Origin: Streptomyces sp. NBC_01454
Lineage (GTDB): Bacteria > Actinomycetota > Actinomycetes > Streptomycetales > Streptomycetaceae
Assembly: GCF_036227565.1 (NCBI RefSeq)
Contig: NZ_CP109460.1
Coordinates: 2,666,001 to 2,730,000, forward strand
Direction of reading: 5' to 3'
Length of the DNA: 64,000 nt
Part shown: piece after piece, positions 8,553-16,862 of the stretch
How positions within the stretch are numbered: the stretch's first letter is position 1
Layout of the letters: each line of letters opens with the position of its first letter
Program-made: the position numbers and the translations under genes
The notes under the pieces: model-generated
The model's database searches: none
Seen by the model: the letters and a program-made list of their open reading frames with translations, nothing else
What the model was told of the DNA's origin: nothing

Positions 8553-9707
8553 ATGCCCCCCGTCTTCGCCCACGGCCGCCTGCGCCTCTACCTCCTCAAG
8601 CTGCTGGACGAGGCGCCGCGGCACGGCTACGAGATCATCCGCCTCCTGGAGGAGCGTTTCCAGGGCCTCTACGCCCCGTCCGCGGGCACGGTCTACCCCC
8701 GGCTGGCCAAGCTGGAGGCCGAGGGCCTGGTGACGCACACGACCGAGGGCGGCCGCAAGGTCTACTCGATCACCGACGCCGGACGGGCCGAACTCGCCGA
8801 CAGGGGAGGCGAGTTGGCGGATCTGGAGCTGCAGATCCGGGAGTCGGTCGCGGCCCTCGCCTCCGACATCCGGGAGGACGTCAGCGGCTCGGCACGGGAT
8901 TTGCGCCGCGAGATGCAGGAGGCCGCCCAGCAGGCCCGCCAGGACACGGGGCACGGGAAGGCCGGGCGGACCGGCGCGAAGCCGGATGCCGAGGAGGGCG
9001 GCGCCGGGCGGACCCACCCGCAGGCCGGGGACTACTTCGACGGCGTGTTCGGCGACACGGAGTCCTGGCGGCAGGCGAAGGAGGAGTTCCGGCGCGCCAA
9101 GGACGAGTGGAAGGAACAGGCCCGGCGGGCCAAGGAGGAGAGCCGGCGGGCCCGGCAGGACGCCCAGCGGGCCCGTAAGCAGGCCCGGGACGCCCAGGCG
9201 TTCGCGCGCGAGGAGGTCCAGCGGGTGATCCGGCGCGTACAGGAGCAGACCCAGGAGGCGGTGCGGTCCGGCGACTGGTCGGGCGCGGTGCGCGAGGCGC
9301 TGTCCGAGGTGTCCCGCGAGGTCGGGCGCTTCACCGGCGGCTCGCCGGGCGCGGGCCAGGAGGGCACCGGGCAGAGCGGCACCGGCCGGGGCTCCGCGGA
9401 CAGCGGGGCCCGGGTGACGGTCGAGCGCGTCGATCTCGGCAAGCCGGACCCCGGACAGGACGCGGCGGCCGGGACCCCGCCGTCCCCGGAGTGGGCGAAG
9501 GAGCCGCCCGGCGACGACCCGGCCCGCGACTTCGACCGGCTGCTGGACCGCTTCCGCGACGATCTGCGGGACGCGGCCCGCGATCACGGCGTCACCGCCG
9601 AGCAGCTGAAGGAGTCCCGCCGCCGGCTGTCGGAGGCCGCCGCCCATATCGGAGTGCTGCTGCGCGCGCCGGAACGGCATCCGTCCGGGACGGATCCGGA
9701 CGCCTGA
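8553..9707 (+). CDS. PadR family transcriptional regulator with long C-terminal extension
   Basis: A 384-residue protein. Residues about 10-95 are a PadR winged helix (YLLKLLDEAPRHGYEIIRLL, SAGTVYPRLAKLEAEGLV, RKVYSITDAGRAEL). Ordinary PadR proteins have 100-200 residues. Here an unusually long charged extension follows, including an Arg/Glu/Ala-rich segment at about 170-240 that should be a coiled coil, and a Gly/Pro/Asp-rich linker. The start at 8553 is 2 bp after the DUF4097 stop. The palindrome and direct repeats before the operon are the likely target, so autoregulation is expected. The DNA-binding call is firm; the ligand is unknown. Confidence 0.9.
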   Translation: MPPVFAHGRLRLYLLKLLDEAPRHGYEIIRLLEERFQGLYAPSAGTVYPRLAKLEAEGLVTHTTEGGRKVYSITDAGRAELADRGGELADLELQIRESVAALASDIREDVSGSARDLRREMQEAAQQARQDTGHGKAGRTGAKPDAEEGGAGRTHPQAGDYFDGVFGDTESWRQAKEEFRRAKDEWKEQARRAKEESRRARQDAQRARKQARDAQAFAREEVQRVIRRVQEQTQEAVRSGDWSGAVREALSEVSREVGRFTGGSPGAGQEGTGQSGTGRGSADSGARVTVERVDLGKPDPGQDAAAGTPPSPEWAKEPPGDDPARDFDRLLDRFRDDLRDAARDHGVTAEQLKESRRRLSEAAAHIGVLLRAPERHPSGTDPDA

Positions 9708-9736
9708 ACCGGCGGACCGTCCGGGCGGCCCGTGCC

Positions 9737-9773
9737 GGATGGGGCGTGACGGGTGGGGCGTGACGGATGGGGC
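9737..9773. repeat. 14-bp tandem repeat, about 2.6 copies
   Basis: Units GGATGGGGCGTGAC (9737-9750) and GGGTGGGGCGTGAC (9751-9764), then GGATGGGGC, lie between the padR stop and the serine-hydrolase stop. The repeat is in a convergent intergenic gap with no sign of coding. Confidence 0.7.
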
Positions 9774-9819
9774 AGACGCAGCCGATGCGCCCGCCCCCGC
9801 CCCCGCCCCGGCCGTCCGC

Positions 9820-10983
9820 TCAGCCCAGGGGCCGGGGCTCCGGGGCCCCGATACACGTCCGCAGCGCGGTGATGAGCCGTTCGCACCGCTGGTCCCCGCC
9901 GCCGCCCATCCGGTTGGCGGTATAGGCGAAGCCGACGCCGAACTCGTCATCTCCGAAGGCGAATTGGCCGCCCGCACCGCTGGTGGCGAACGAGCGCGGG
10001 CCGAGCAGCCGGCGGAACGGTGAGTCGAGGAGGAAGCCGGTCCCCCAGCGTGCGCCGAAGTCCGGCATCCCCGACCAGGAGGCGCCGCCCGACTGCCGCC
10101 GGACCGCATCCGTGACGGTGTCCGCGCCGAGCAGCCGCGGCCCGCCGTCCACCCCGGTGGCGACCGCCGCGTACAGGGCGGCCAGGCCGCGCGCCGACGA
10201 GACCGCGCCCGCACCGGGGAATTCGGCGGTCAGCAGGGCGGGGGCGTTGTAGCCGTGCGGATCGTCGAGCCCGGGGAAGGGCAGCGCGCCGTTCATCGTC
10301 AGCGCCCGCATGGGCAGCAGGTCGGGGTCCGGCAGCGGGGGCCGCCCCTCGGCCTCGACGAGCCGGGCCAGCTGCGGCAGTTCCTCCGGCGGCAGCCCGA
10401 TCCAGGTGCGCAGGCCCAGGTCGTCGGCGACGGCGCGGCGGAAGTAGCGGCCGGGCGTCAGCCCGGTCAGACGGCGGATCACCTCGCCGAGGAGGAAGCC
10501 GAAGGCATGGGCGTGGTACTCGTACGCGGTACCGGGCTCCCACAGCGGCGGCTGCTCCTCCAGCGCCCGGATCACCGGGGTCCAGGCGGTCAGCTCCTCG
10601 AACGTCAGCTTCCGTTCGGCGAGCGGGATACCGGCGGTGTGGGCGAGCACCATCCGCGGGGTGATCCCCTCCTTGCCGTGCCGGGCGAACCGCGGCCAGC
10701 AGTCGGCCACCGGGGCGTCGAGGTCCAGCCGCCCCTGCTCGGCGAGCAGATGCACGCAGACACTGACGACGGCCTTGGCACAGGACATGACGGGAAGGAC
10801 CGTGCGCTCGTCCCACGCGCGGCCGGTCCGGTCGTCGGCGGTCCCGCCCCACAGGTCGACGGCCTTGCGTCCGTCCACGAACACGGTGACGGCGGCGCCG
10901 AGTTCACTGCCCTCGGCGAAGTTCCGGGCGAAGGCGTCCGCGACGGCTCCGAACCCCTCGTCGACGGTCCCGTGGTACGGCAT
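9820..10983 (-). CDS. Serine hydrolase (beta-lactamase / class C-like esterase family)
   Basis: A 387-residue member of the beta-lactamase-related serine hydrolases (EstB-like). The SxxK nucleophile motif is Ser67-Cys-Ala-Lys70. The usual Tyr-x-Asn box is replaced by a Tyr-rich YEYHAHAF after PGTAYE, common in this esterase branch. There is no signal peptide, so it is likely an intracellular esterase or amidase rather than a secreted antibiotic-resistance enzyme. ATG at 10983 is chosen because the family begins close to it. An in-frame ATG at 11004 cannot be excluded, and neither has a strong ribosome site. It is convergent with padR and divergent from the next gene. Confidence 0.85.
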   Translation of the reverse strand: MPYHGTVDEGFGAVADAFARNFAEGSELGAAVTVFVDGRKAVDLWGGTADDRTGRAWDERTVLPVMSCAKAVVSVCVHLLAEQGRLDLDAPVADCWPRFARHGKEGITPRMVLAHTAGIPLAERKLTFEELTAWTPVIRALEEQPPLWEPGTAYEYHAHAFGFLLGEVIRRLTGLTPGRYFRRAVADDLGLRTWIGLPPEELPQLARLVEAEGRPPLPDPDLLPMRALTMNGALPFPGLDDPHGYNAPALLTAEFPGAGAVSSARGLAALYAAVATGVDGGPRLLGADTVTDAVRRQSGGASWSGMPDFGARWGTGFLLDSPFRRLLGPRSFATSGAGGQFAFGDDEFGVGFAYTANRMGGGGDQRCERLITALRTCIGAPEPRPLG

Positions 10984-11339
10984 CGGGTGCTCACTTCCTC
11001 GCATCGAGCCGGCGGCCCCCCGTGAGCCGTCGGCGGGGTCACGATACGGAGCGGGCCACCGCTCCTCGACCGGTTTTCCGGCGCGCGGACCGCCGGCGGC
11101 CAGGACCGCGGCGGCCGGATCCGGGCGCACCCCAACACCGGCCCTGTTACCGACAGTTGCCATCGGCGGTCTGGATTCACGCGGCGTAATCGGGGAAGTC
11201 ACTACTTCGCACGGCTTTTCGTCCGGCACCGGGCTCCAGAGGCCCCAGCTGCCCGACTCCGCGGACCGGCGGGCCGTGCTCCGGACCACCGCCCCATCCC
11301 CTGTCTGCGCACGCATCGTGAAGGCCATGAGGTAAAGCG
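10984..11339. other. Divergent intergenic region, no gene seen
   Basis: 356 bp between the divergently oriented serine hydrolase and SCO6745-family genes. Frames here have no homology I recognise. It should contain the two promoters, but no element stands out clearly. Confidence 0.4.
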
Positions 11340-12221
11340 ATGTCGGAATACCTTTCGGTCGCCCGCCGGATGTGGCACCTGCTGGAGCCACTGCACGCCA
11401 CGCTGTACTTCGCCCCCGAGGCCCGCCAGGTCGCGGCCGATCTCGGCCTTGATGTCGCGTCCCGCTGGCCCCGCTATTTCGCCTGGCGCACGGCTCCGCT
11501 GGGCGCCGCCGGGCCCGAGCTGGTGGCCGCGACCTACTACACCTTCAGTCCGCGGATGATCGCCCGGTACCTTCCGCGGATCTGGACCGCCGCGGACCCG
11601 GCCAAGGTGCTGGACGCGCGGCTGCTGGCCATGGACCGTGCGCTGACGGCTCTGATCGGCGGCCGGCTGAGCGCCGCGCAGCTCGCCGAGGCGGCCCGGC
11701 TGGCCCGCCAGGCTGCCGAGAACGCCGGGGCGGCCGCCCGCCCGCTGGCCGCCGCCAACCGCGATCTGCCCTGGCCGGACGCCCCGCATCTGACGCTCTG
11801 GCAGGCCGCGACGATACTCCGCGAGCACCGCGGCGACGGCCATCTGGCGGCCCTGCTGACCTGCGGTCTCGATCCGTGTGAGGCCCTGGTGTCGTTCGCC
11901 GCGATCGGTGCCGCGCCGGCCGCCGACTTCGTGGGGCGCGGCTGGAGCGCCCAGGAGTGGAGCGACGCCCGGCACCGCCTCGCCGCCCGCGGCTGGATCG
12001 CCCCGGACGGCACCGCGACCGAGCGCGCCCGCACGGAACGCGAGGCGATCGAGCGGACCACGGACCGGCTGGCGGCCGGCCCGTGGCGCGCCCTGGGGCA
12101 TTCCCGCGCCGAACGGCTGGCGCAGCTGCTCACACCGGTCCTCGGCGCGGTCTTCGAGGCCGGATATCTGCCGCGGCACAGCACGCTGGGCATCGGCACG
12201 GTCAAGGTCGCCTACCCGTGA
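11340..12221 (+). CDS. SCO6745 family / SalK-like protein
   Basis: A 293-residue Ala-rich helical protein matching the SCO6745/SalK-like family of actinomycetes (N-terminus ARRMWHLLEPLHATLYFAPE, then the GLDVASRWPRYFAWRTAPLG segment). The C-terminal half contains a winged-helix-like part (about 195-285: WSAQEWSDARHRLAARGWI then a helical tail). The ATG at 11340 is preceded by GAGG about 7 nt upstream. Family members are annotated as hypothetical. A DNA-binding or regulatory role is plausible from the HTH-like C-terminus but unproven. It stands alone as a transcription unit. Confidence 0.75.
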   Translation: MSEYLSVARRMWHLLEPLHATLYFAPEARQVAADLGLDVASRWPRYFAWRTAPLGAAGPELVAATYYTFSPRMIARYLPRIWTAADPAKVLDARLLAMDRALTALIGGRLSAAQLAEAARLARQAAENAGAAARPLAAANRDLPWPDAPHLTLWQAATILREHRGDGHLAALLTCGLDPCEALVSFAAIGAAPAADFVGRGWSAQEWSDARHRLAARGWIAPDGTATERARTEREAIERTTDRLAAGPWRALGHSRAERLAQLLTPVLGAVFEAGYLPRHSTLGIGTVKVAYP

Positions 12222-12257
12222 CCGGCGGCGGGCGCCCACTCACCTCCGGGCGCGCCC

Positions 12258-12287
12258 GCACCGCACCGCACCGCACTGCACCGCACC
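12258..12287. repeat. CACCG pentanucleotide repeat
   Basis: Five to six imperfect copies of a GCACC/CACCG unit lie just after the SCO6745-family stop codon in the convergent gap before the ClpN-domain gene. Confidence 0.6.
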
Positions 12288-12320
12288 CGGGCGGCCCCGG
12301 CGTACGGCCCGCCCGGCGCC

Positions 12321-12881
12321 TCACCCCGCGCGTCGGCCGCCGCTGACGTCCAGCACCCGCAGCACCGCCTCATGGGTCACCCCGTGGTCGGCGAGCACCA
12401 CCGTCGCCGGTCCGCGCCCGGTGGTCAGCGCGAGCAGCAGATGCTCGTCACCGAGGGCCCGGTCGCCGCGGGCGACCGCCATCCGCAGGGCGCGCTCCAG
12501 GACGGACTTCGTCTCGGCGGTGAACCGGCGGCGCACCCCCCGGCGCCGCCCGGACGTCCCGCCGGCCAGTGCGCCCACCCCGTGTTCCCGCTCGACGCTC
12601 GCCACGATCGCGTCGACGTCGATCCCGAGGTCGGCCAGCGCCGCCGCGTCGGCCGCGGAGACCCCGCCGCGCCGGCGCACCGCCGCCAGGGCGTCCGTCA
12701 CCGAGGCGCGCCGGTCAGGGACACCGAGGGCGGCGAGCGCCCCGGCGGCCGGTGAATCCGTCCGGTCCAGCAGGGCGAGCAGCAGCTCCGGCTCGCCGAT
12801 CGTGTCGCTGCCCGTACGGTCCGCCTGCTCCGCGGCGCCGCTCACCACGGCGCGGGCCTCGGCCGTGAACCTCTCGAACAT
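12321..12881 (-). CDS. Clp N-terminal repeat protein (ClpN-like)
   Basis: A 186-residue protein built from two Clp N-terminal repeats: MFERFTAEARAVV...GEPELLLALLD at about 1-70, and RRFTAETKSVLERALRMA...LGDEHLLLALT at about 110-170. It has no AAA+ domain, so it resembles an adaptor-like ClpC N-domain protein. The ATG at 12881 overlaps the HTH gene stop as TGATG, so translation is coupled. Paired HTH/ClpN genes are common in streptomycetes. A plausible role is to bind peptides or a Clp chaperone and link it to the HTH protein, but this is inference. Confidence 0.85.
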   Translation of the reverse strand: MFERFTAEARAVVSGAAEQADRTGSDTIGEPELLLALLDRTDSPAAGALAALGVPDRRASVTDALAAVRRRGGVSAADAAALADLGIDVDAIVASVEREHGVGALAGGTSGRRRGVRRRFTAETKSVLERALRMAVARGDRALGDEHLLLALTTGRGPATVVLADHGVTHEAVLRVLDVSGGRRAG

Positions 12882-13090
12882 CAGCGCCTCCCGTGCTTCT
12901 TGTGGACCGCCTGCCGGCTGATCCCCAACTCCGCCGCGATCTCCTGCCACGACCAGCCCTTCGCCCGGGCGCTGCGCACCTGCACGGCTTCGAGCTGTTC
13001 CAGCAGCCGGCGGAGCGCGGCCACGGCACGGAGTCCGACCCTGGGGTCGCGGTCCCCCGCCCGTTCGGCGAGATCCGTTGCTTCGCTCAT
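12881..13090 (-). CDS. Small helix-turn-helix protein (partner of ClpN gene)
   Basis: A 69-residue protein whose C-terminal third is a helix-turn-helix (GWSWQEIAAELGISRQAVHKKHG). The preceding helix (VAALRRLLEQLEAVQVRSAR) probably dimerises. The start ATG at 13090 lies only 6 nt after a strong -10 element, so the transcript may have no leader. The stop overlaps the ClpN gene start. The inverted repeat in its own promoter is a natural target for autoregulation. Confidence 0.87.
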   Translation of the reverse strand: MSEATDLAERAGDRDPRVGLRAVAALRRLLEQLEAVQVRSARAKGWSWQEIAAELGISRQAVHKKHGRR

Positions 13091-13096
13091 GATGTC

Positions 13097-13127
13097 AATT
13101 TAGGTTGACACGAGGGGTGTGTCAACC
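13097..13127 (-). promoter_or_regulatory. Promoter with overlapping 9-bp inverted repeat for HTH/ClpN operon
   Basis: Read on the minus strand: -35 TTGACA, a 17-bp spacer, then -10 TAAATT (13102-13097), with the ATG 6 nt further on. The arms GGTTGACAC and GTGTCAACC (13103-13111 and 13119-13127, 7-bp spacer) form a perfect inverted repeat covering the -35 and spacer. Further TTGAC-like words flank it at 13094 and 13131. This looks like a sigma-70-type promoter with an autorepression site. Confidence 0.8.
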
Positions 13128-13269
13128 GTCATTGACGGCACGTGCGGGGTCGCGTCAGGGGCGCGGAGGAGTCCGGCGGCGAGGCGGGGCCGGTGGTGAG
13201 GAAGCGGCCGGCGGGCAGGGCGGCCGGCAAGGCGCCCGGCGGTGAGAAAGGACTGACGGAACGAAAGCG

Positions 13270-13908
13270 TCAGCGCACCGAACGGCCGGACAGCCGAATG
13301 ACCGCCACGGTGCGGTCCGTCCGCAGCCCGCCCGGCAACGCGTCCGTCCCCGGCCACAGCGCCGCGTCGAACCGCTCCAGCCGCACCACGGACTCCCCCG
13401 GCCCCTCCGGCCCCTCCGGCTCCCCGAGAGCCGTGAGCCGGGTGGCCCCCTCCAGCGCCACGACGAGCAGCCCGCCCACGGGGTCCGGGCCGCCCGCCAC
13501 CCGGCCCTCCGGCGACGGCGACGGCGGCCAGGTGCCGCACACGACCTCCACCGTCGCGTCCGCCCGCCCGTCCCGGAGCATCACGTTGAGATTGACGACC
13601 GGGCCGTCCAGCAGCCGGGAGTCGGTGGTGGCGCCGCCGGGGAACGCGAACGGGCGGTGACGGCCGGGCAGCGGCCGCACGGTGCCGTCCACCGTCAGCT
13701 CCAGCCCGGCGCCGTCGACGACGGTGAGGATCCGCCGGACCCCGGACAGCGGCGAGTACGGCCCGTCGCGGGTGACGTCCGCCAGGCTGACCCGCCAGGC
13801 GAAGCCGTCCCAGCCCGCGCCCGGCGGATGGACGGCGATCTCGCGGGTCACCCCGCCGCCGTTGCTCCACGGCGCGGCGGCCCGCCCCTGCGCCCGCAGG
13901 ATCCGCAT
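13270..13908 (-). CDS. HutD/Ves family cupin protein
   Basis: A 212-residue HutD/Ves-type protein. The signature N-terminus APWSNGGGVTREIAV is followed by FAWRVSLADVTRDGPYSPL, the usual HutD pattern of a bicupin. The ATG at 13908 starts exactly at the family N-terminus (MRILRAQ). HutD is linked in some bacteria to histidine utilisation and cold or stress responses, but no hut genes are nearby, so no pathway can be assigned. It lies 65 bp after the oxidoreductase gene on the same strand and could be cotranscribed with it. Confidence 0.85.
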   Translation of the reverse strand: MRILRAQGRAAAPWSNGGGVTREIAVHPPGAGWDGFAWRVSLADVTRDGPYSPLSGVRRILTVVDGAGLELTVDGTVRPLPGRHRPFAFPGGATTDSRLLDGPVVNLNVMLRDGRADATVEVVCGTWPPSPSPEGRVAGGPDPVGGLLVVALEGATRLTALGEPEGPEGPGESVVRLERFDAALWPGTDALPGGLRTDRTVAVIRLSGRSVR

Positions 13909-13973
13909 GTCTCCGGCCCCTTCCAGGGAAATGACGGGCCGCCGGCGCGCGGCCCCGGCGGCCCGTGCGGGGG

Positions 13974-14936
13974 TCAGACCGTCAGCACGACCTTGCCGAA
14001 CAGCTCGCCCTCCGCCATCTTCGAGAACCCCTCCCGCGCCCGGTCCAGCGGCAGCGTGGAGTCGATGACGGGGCGGATGCCCTTGGCGGCGCAGAAGCTC
14101 AGCAGCGACGCCAGCTCCTCCTTGCTGCCCATCGTGGAACCGACGATCTTCAGCTCCAGGAAGAAGATCCGGTTGAGCTCCCCGCTCTCGGGGGTGAAGC
14201 CACTGGTGGCGCCGGAAATCACCAGCGTGCCACCGGGCTTGAGCGACTTGACGGAGTGCGACCAGGTGGCGGCGCCGACTGTCTCGATCACCGCGTCCAC
14301 CCGCTGCGGCAGCCGCTCCCCGCCGGCGAACACCGCCTCGGCGCCCAGTTCCAGCGCCCGCTTGCGCTTGGCCTCGTCCCGGCTGGTGGCGAAGACCCGC
14401 AGCCCCGCGGCGGCGCCCAGCACGATGGCGGCGGTGGCCACGCCACCGCCCGCCCCCTGCACCAGCACGCTGTCGCCGGGCCGTACGCCCCCGTTGGTGA
14501 ACAGCATCCGGTACGCGGTCAGCCAGGCGGTCGGCAGACAGGCCGCCTCCGCGAAGGACAGCTCCTTCGGCTTGGGCAGCACATTCCACACGGGCACGGT
14601 GACCTGCTCGGCGAAGGTGCCCTGATAGCGCTCGGTGAGGATGGAGGGCTTCTCCTTCGGGCCGACGCCGTGACCGGTCTGGCCGATGACGGAGTGCAGC
14701 ACGACCTCGTTGCCGTCCGCGTCGATCCCGGCGGCGTCACAGCCGAGGATCATCGGCAGGGCGTCCTCGGTGATCCCCACCCCGCGCAGCGACCACAGGT
14801 CGTGGTGGTTGAGGGAGGCGGCCTTGACGTTGACGGTCGTCCAGCCGGGGCGGGCGTCGGGGGCCGGGCGCTCCCCCAATTCGAGGCCGCTGAGCGGCTG
14901 GTCACGGTCGATGCGGGCGGCGTAGGCAGCAAACAT
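13974..14936 (-). CDS. Zinc-binding/quinone oxidoreductase-like dehydrogenase (MDR family)
   Basis: A 320-residue medium-chain dehydrogenase/reductase. The GroES-like N-terminus contains NHHDLWSLRGVG and LGCDAAG. The NAD(P)-binding motif is VLVQGAGGGVATAAI, and the C-terminus has the KPGGTLVISGATSG loop. The classical catalytic zinc cysteines are absent, as in the quinone oxidoreductase branch, so NADPH-dependent reduction of a quinone or enone is likely; the substrate is unknown. The ATG at 14936 starts the family sequence. A strong terminator separates it from malic enzyme upstream. Confidence 0.87.
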   Translation of the reverse strand: MFAAYAARIDRDQPLSGLELGERPAPDARPGWTTVNVKAASLNHHDLWSLRGVGITEDALPMILGCDAAGIDADGNEVVLHSVIGQTGHGVGPKEKPSILTERYQGTFAEQVTVPVWNVLPKPKELSFAEAACLPTAWLTAYRMLFTNGGVRPGDSVLVQGAGGGVATAAIVLGAAAGLRVFATSRDEAKRKRALELGAEAVFAGGERLPQRVDAVIETVGAATWSHSVKSLKPGGTLVISGATSGFTPESGELNRIFFLELKIVGSTMGSKEELASLLSFCAAKGIRPVIDSTLPLDRAREGFSKMAEGELFGKVVLTV

Positions 14937-15027
14937 GATCCCAACGTAGGCCGCGGAGGGGCGCGGCGGTACCGCGTACGGGTGTGACACGCACCGCGCC
15001 GCGGCGATCGCGCACGGCCCCACCACG

Positions 15028-15069
15028 ACGGGCCGGGCCCGCACCCTCACAGGTGCGGGCCCGGCCCGT
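15028..15069 (-). terminator. Terminator of malic enzyme, 18-bp perfect stem
   Basis: An 18-bp perfect GC-rich inverted repeat (arms 15028-15045 and 15052-15069, 6-nt loop) lies 20 bp after the malic enzyme stop. There is no T-run, as is usual in streptomycetes. Confidence 0.85.
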
Positions 15070-15089
15070 GGGTGACATCTGCCGTGGCG

Positions 15090-16313
15090 TCAGCGGCGCG
15101 CCACACCCTCGGCGCGGGCGGCGGCCGCGACCGCGGCGGTGACGGCCGGGGCGACCCGCTCGTCGAACGGCGAGGGGATGACCCGGTCGGCGCTGAGCTC
15201 ATCGGCGACGACGGCGGCCAGCGCCTCGGCGGCGGCGAGCTTCATGCCCTCCGTGATCCGCGAGGCCCGCACCTGCATGGCGCCGGCGAAGATGCCGGGG
15301 AAGGCCAGCACGTTGTTGATCTGGTTGGGGTAGTCGCTGCGTCCGGTGGCGACCACGGCCGCGTACCGGTGCGCGACGTCCGGGTGGATCTCCGGGGTGG
15401 GGTTGGCCATCGCGAAGATCATCGACTCCTTCGCCATCTTCGCCACCGCCTCCTCCGCCACCGTGCCGCCGGAGACCCCGATGAAGACATCGGCGCCGTC
15501 CAGCGCGTCCTCCAGGGAGCCGGACAGCCCGCCCTTGTTGGTGAAGCCGGCGACCTCGCGCTTGACGTCCGTGAGGTCACTGCGGTCCGCGGAGACGATG
15601 CCCTTGCGGTCGCACACCGCGACATCGCCGATGCCCGCCTCGATGAGGATCTTGGCGATGGCGACACCGGCCGCACCCGCGCCCGAGATGACCGCGCGCA
15701 GCTGGCCGAGCGCCCGGTCGGTGAGCTTGGCGGCGTTGCGCAGCGCGGCCAGCGTGACCACGGCGGTGCCGTGCTGGTCGTCGTGGAAGACCGGGATGTC
15801 CAGCCGCTCCTGGAGCCGGCGCTCGATCTCGAAGCAGCGCGGCGCCGAGATGTCCTCCAGGTTGACCCCGCCGAAGGACGGCGCCATCCGGACGACGGTC
15901 TCGATGATCTCCTCGGTGTCCGTGGTGCCGAGCGCGATCGGCACCGCGTCGACGCCACCGAACTGCTTGAAGAGGATGGCCTTGCCCTCCATCACCGGGA
16001 GGGAGGCCTCCGGACCGATGTCGCCCAGGCCCAGCACCGCGGTGCCGTCCGTGACGACGGCGACGACGTGGGACTTCCAGGTGTAGTCGTCCACGAGCTC
16101 GGGCTGCTCGGCGATGGCGCTGCACACCTTGGCGACGCCCGGTGTGTACGCGAGGGACAGGTCGTCCTTGTTACGGACCGGCACGGTCGCCTGAATGGCC
16201 ATTTTGCCGCCGCGATGCAGGGCGAAGGCCGGATCGAAGGCGTCGTCGGGCGCACTGCCCGCGCCCGCGCCCGTTTTGCTGTCGCTGCGAGGATTGACGA
16301 TCTCCGCTGCCAC
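15090..16313 (-). CDS. NAD(P)-dependent malic enzyme
   Basis: A 407-residue enzyme catalysing oxidative decarboxylation of malate to pyruvate. It shows LSLAYTPGVAKVC, then EGKAILFKQFGGVDAVPI, the metal-binding ISAPRCFEIERRLQ and FHDDQHGTA, and the Rossmann motif ISGAGAAGVAIAKIL. It is of the short bacterial type, without a phosphotransacetylase domain. The GTG at 16313 has AGGGG about 9 nt upstream. It probably corresponds to the S. coelicolor malic enzyme SCO5261, which likewise lies next to an amino-acid ABC transporter (from memory). The coenzyme cannot be decided from the sequence alone. Confidence 0.93.
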   Translation of the reverse strand: MAAEIVNPRSDSKTGAGAGSAPDDAFDPAFALHRGGKMAIQATVPVRNKDDLSLAYTPGVAKVCSAIAEQPELVDDYTWKSHVVAVVTDGTAVLGLGDIGPEASLPVMEGKAILFKQFGGVDAVPIALGTTDTEEIIETVVRMAPSFGGVNLEDISAPRCFEIERRLQERLDIPVFHDDQHGTAVVTLAALRNAAKLTDRALGQLRAVISGAGAAGVAIAKILIEAGIGDVAVCDRKGIVSADRSDLTDVKREVAGFTNKGGLSGSLEDALDGADVFIGVSGGTVAEEAVAKMAKESMIFAMANPTPEIHPDVAHRYAAVVATGRSDYPNQINNVLAFPGIFAGAMQVRASRITEGMKLAAAEALAAVVADELSADRVIPSPFDERVAPAVTAAVAAAARAEGVARR

Positions 16314-16862
16314 TTGTCTTACCCCTTTTAATCGTGAATCTGCTTGAGGGTGGCCACTCCCTGGTTGAGGGGTGGGCGGGCACCGCGTCCGGACCCTGCG
16401 CGGCAGATGGCCGCCGCACGGGGGGAGGATCGGACGCCGGGCGCGCCGCACACGCGCCCTGAGCCCCGGATGAGGGGTGTAACGAACCTTTCTACCCGAC
16501 GGGCGCGGGCCCCGACGAGTCAGATTCATTACCCTCGGCTTCAGAGACCAGACAATAACCTCGAAGCGCAGGAAAAGCGTGAAGCGCACATAAAACTCAA
16601 GAGCGGCGCTCTGCACGGTCCGTATTCCGAGACGGCCCGAGCGAGCAGGACATCCTTCGCATCCCGCCGCCGGTGTGGCCCCCTTGCGCGCCAAGGCCGT
16701 CGCACGGCCATCGTCGTCCGTTATGCGATTTTGACCTGTGTGACAGTCCGAATACCGGAGTCCGGGTGGCAGGATTCCCGTCACCAACCGAGGTCACGAC
16801 GCTCCAGGGTGTGCACCCCGGCCCTTTGTCACGTCGGCTTCTCCATCCGCAGGAGGATCAGC
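16314..16862. other. Divergent regulatory region between malic enzyme and amino-acid transporter
   Basis: 549 bp with no supported gene. It is less GC-rich than its surroundings. A TTGACC at 16731-16736 followed at 16 bp by TACCGG is a weak promoter candidate toward the transporter. Toward malic enzyme, an AT-rich GATTAAAAG lies just upstream of the GTG. No riboswitch or palindrome was recognised. Confidence 0.4.

Noticed and set aside
15072..16331. Plus-strand frame opposite malic enzyme
   Set aside because: The minus strand carries all malic-enzyme motifs; the plus frame is His/Asp/Gly-rich noise.
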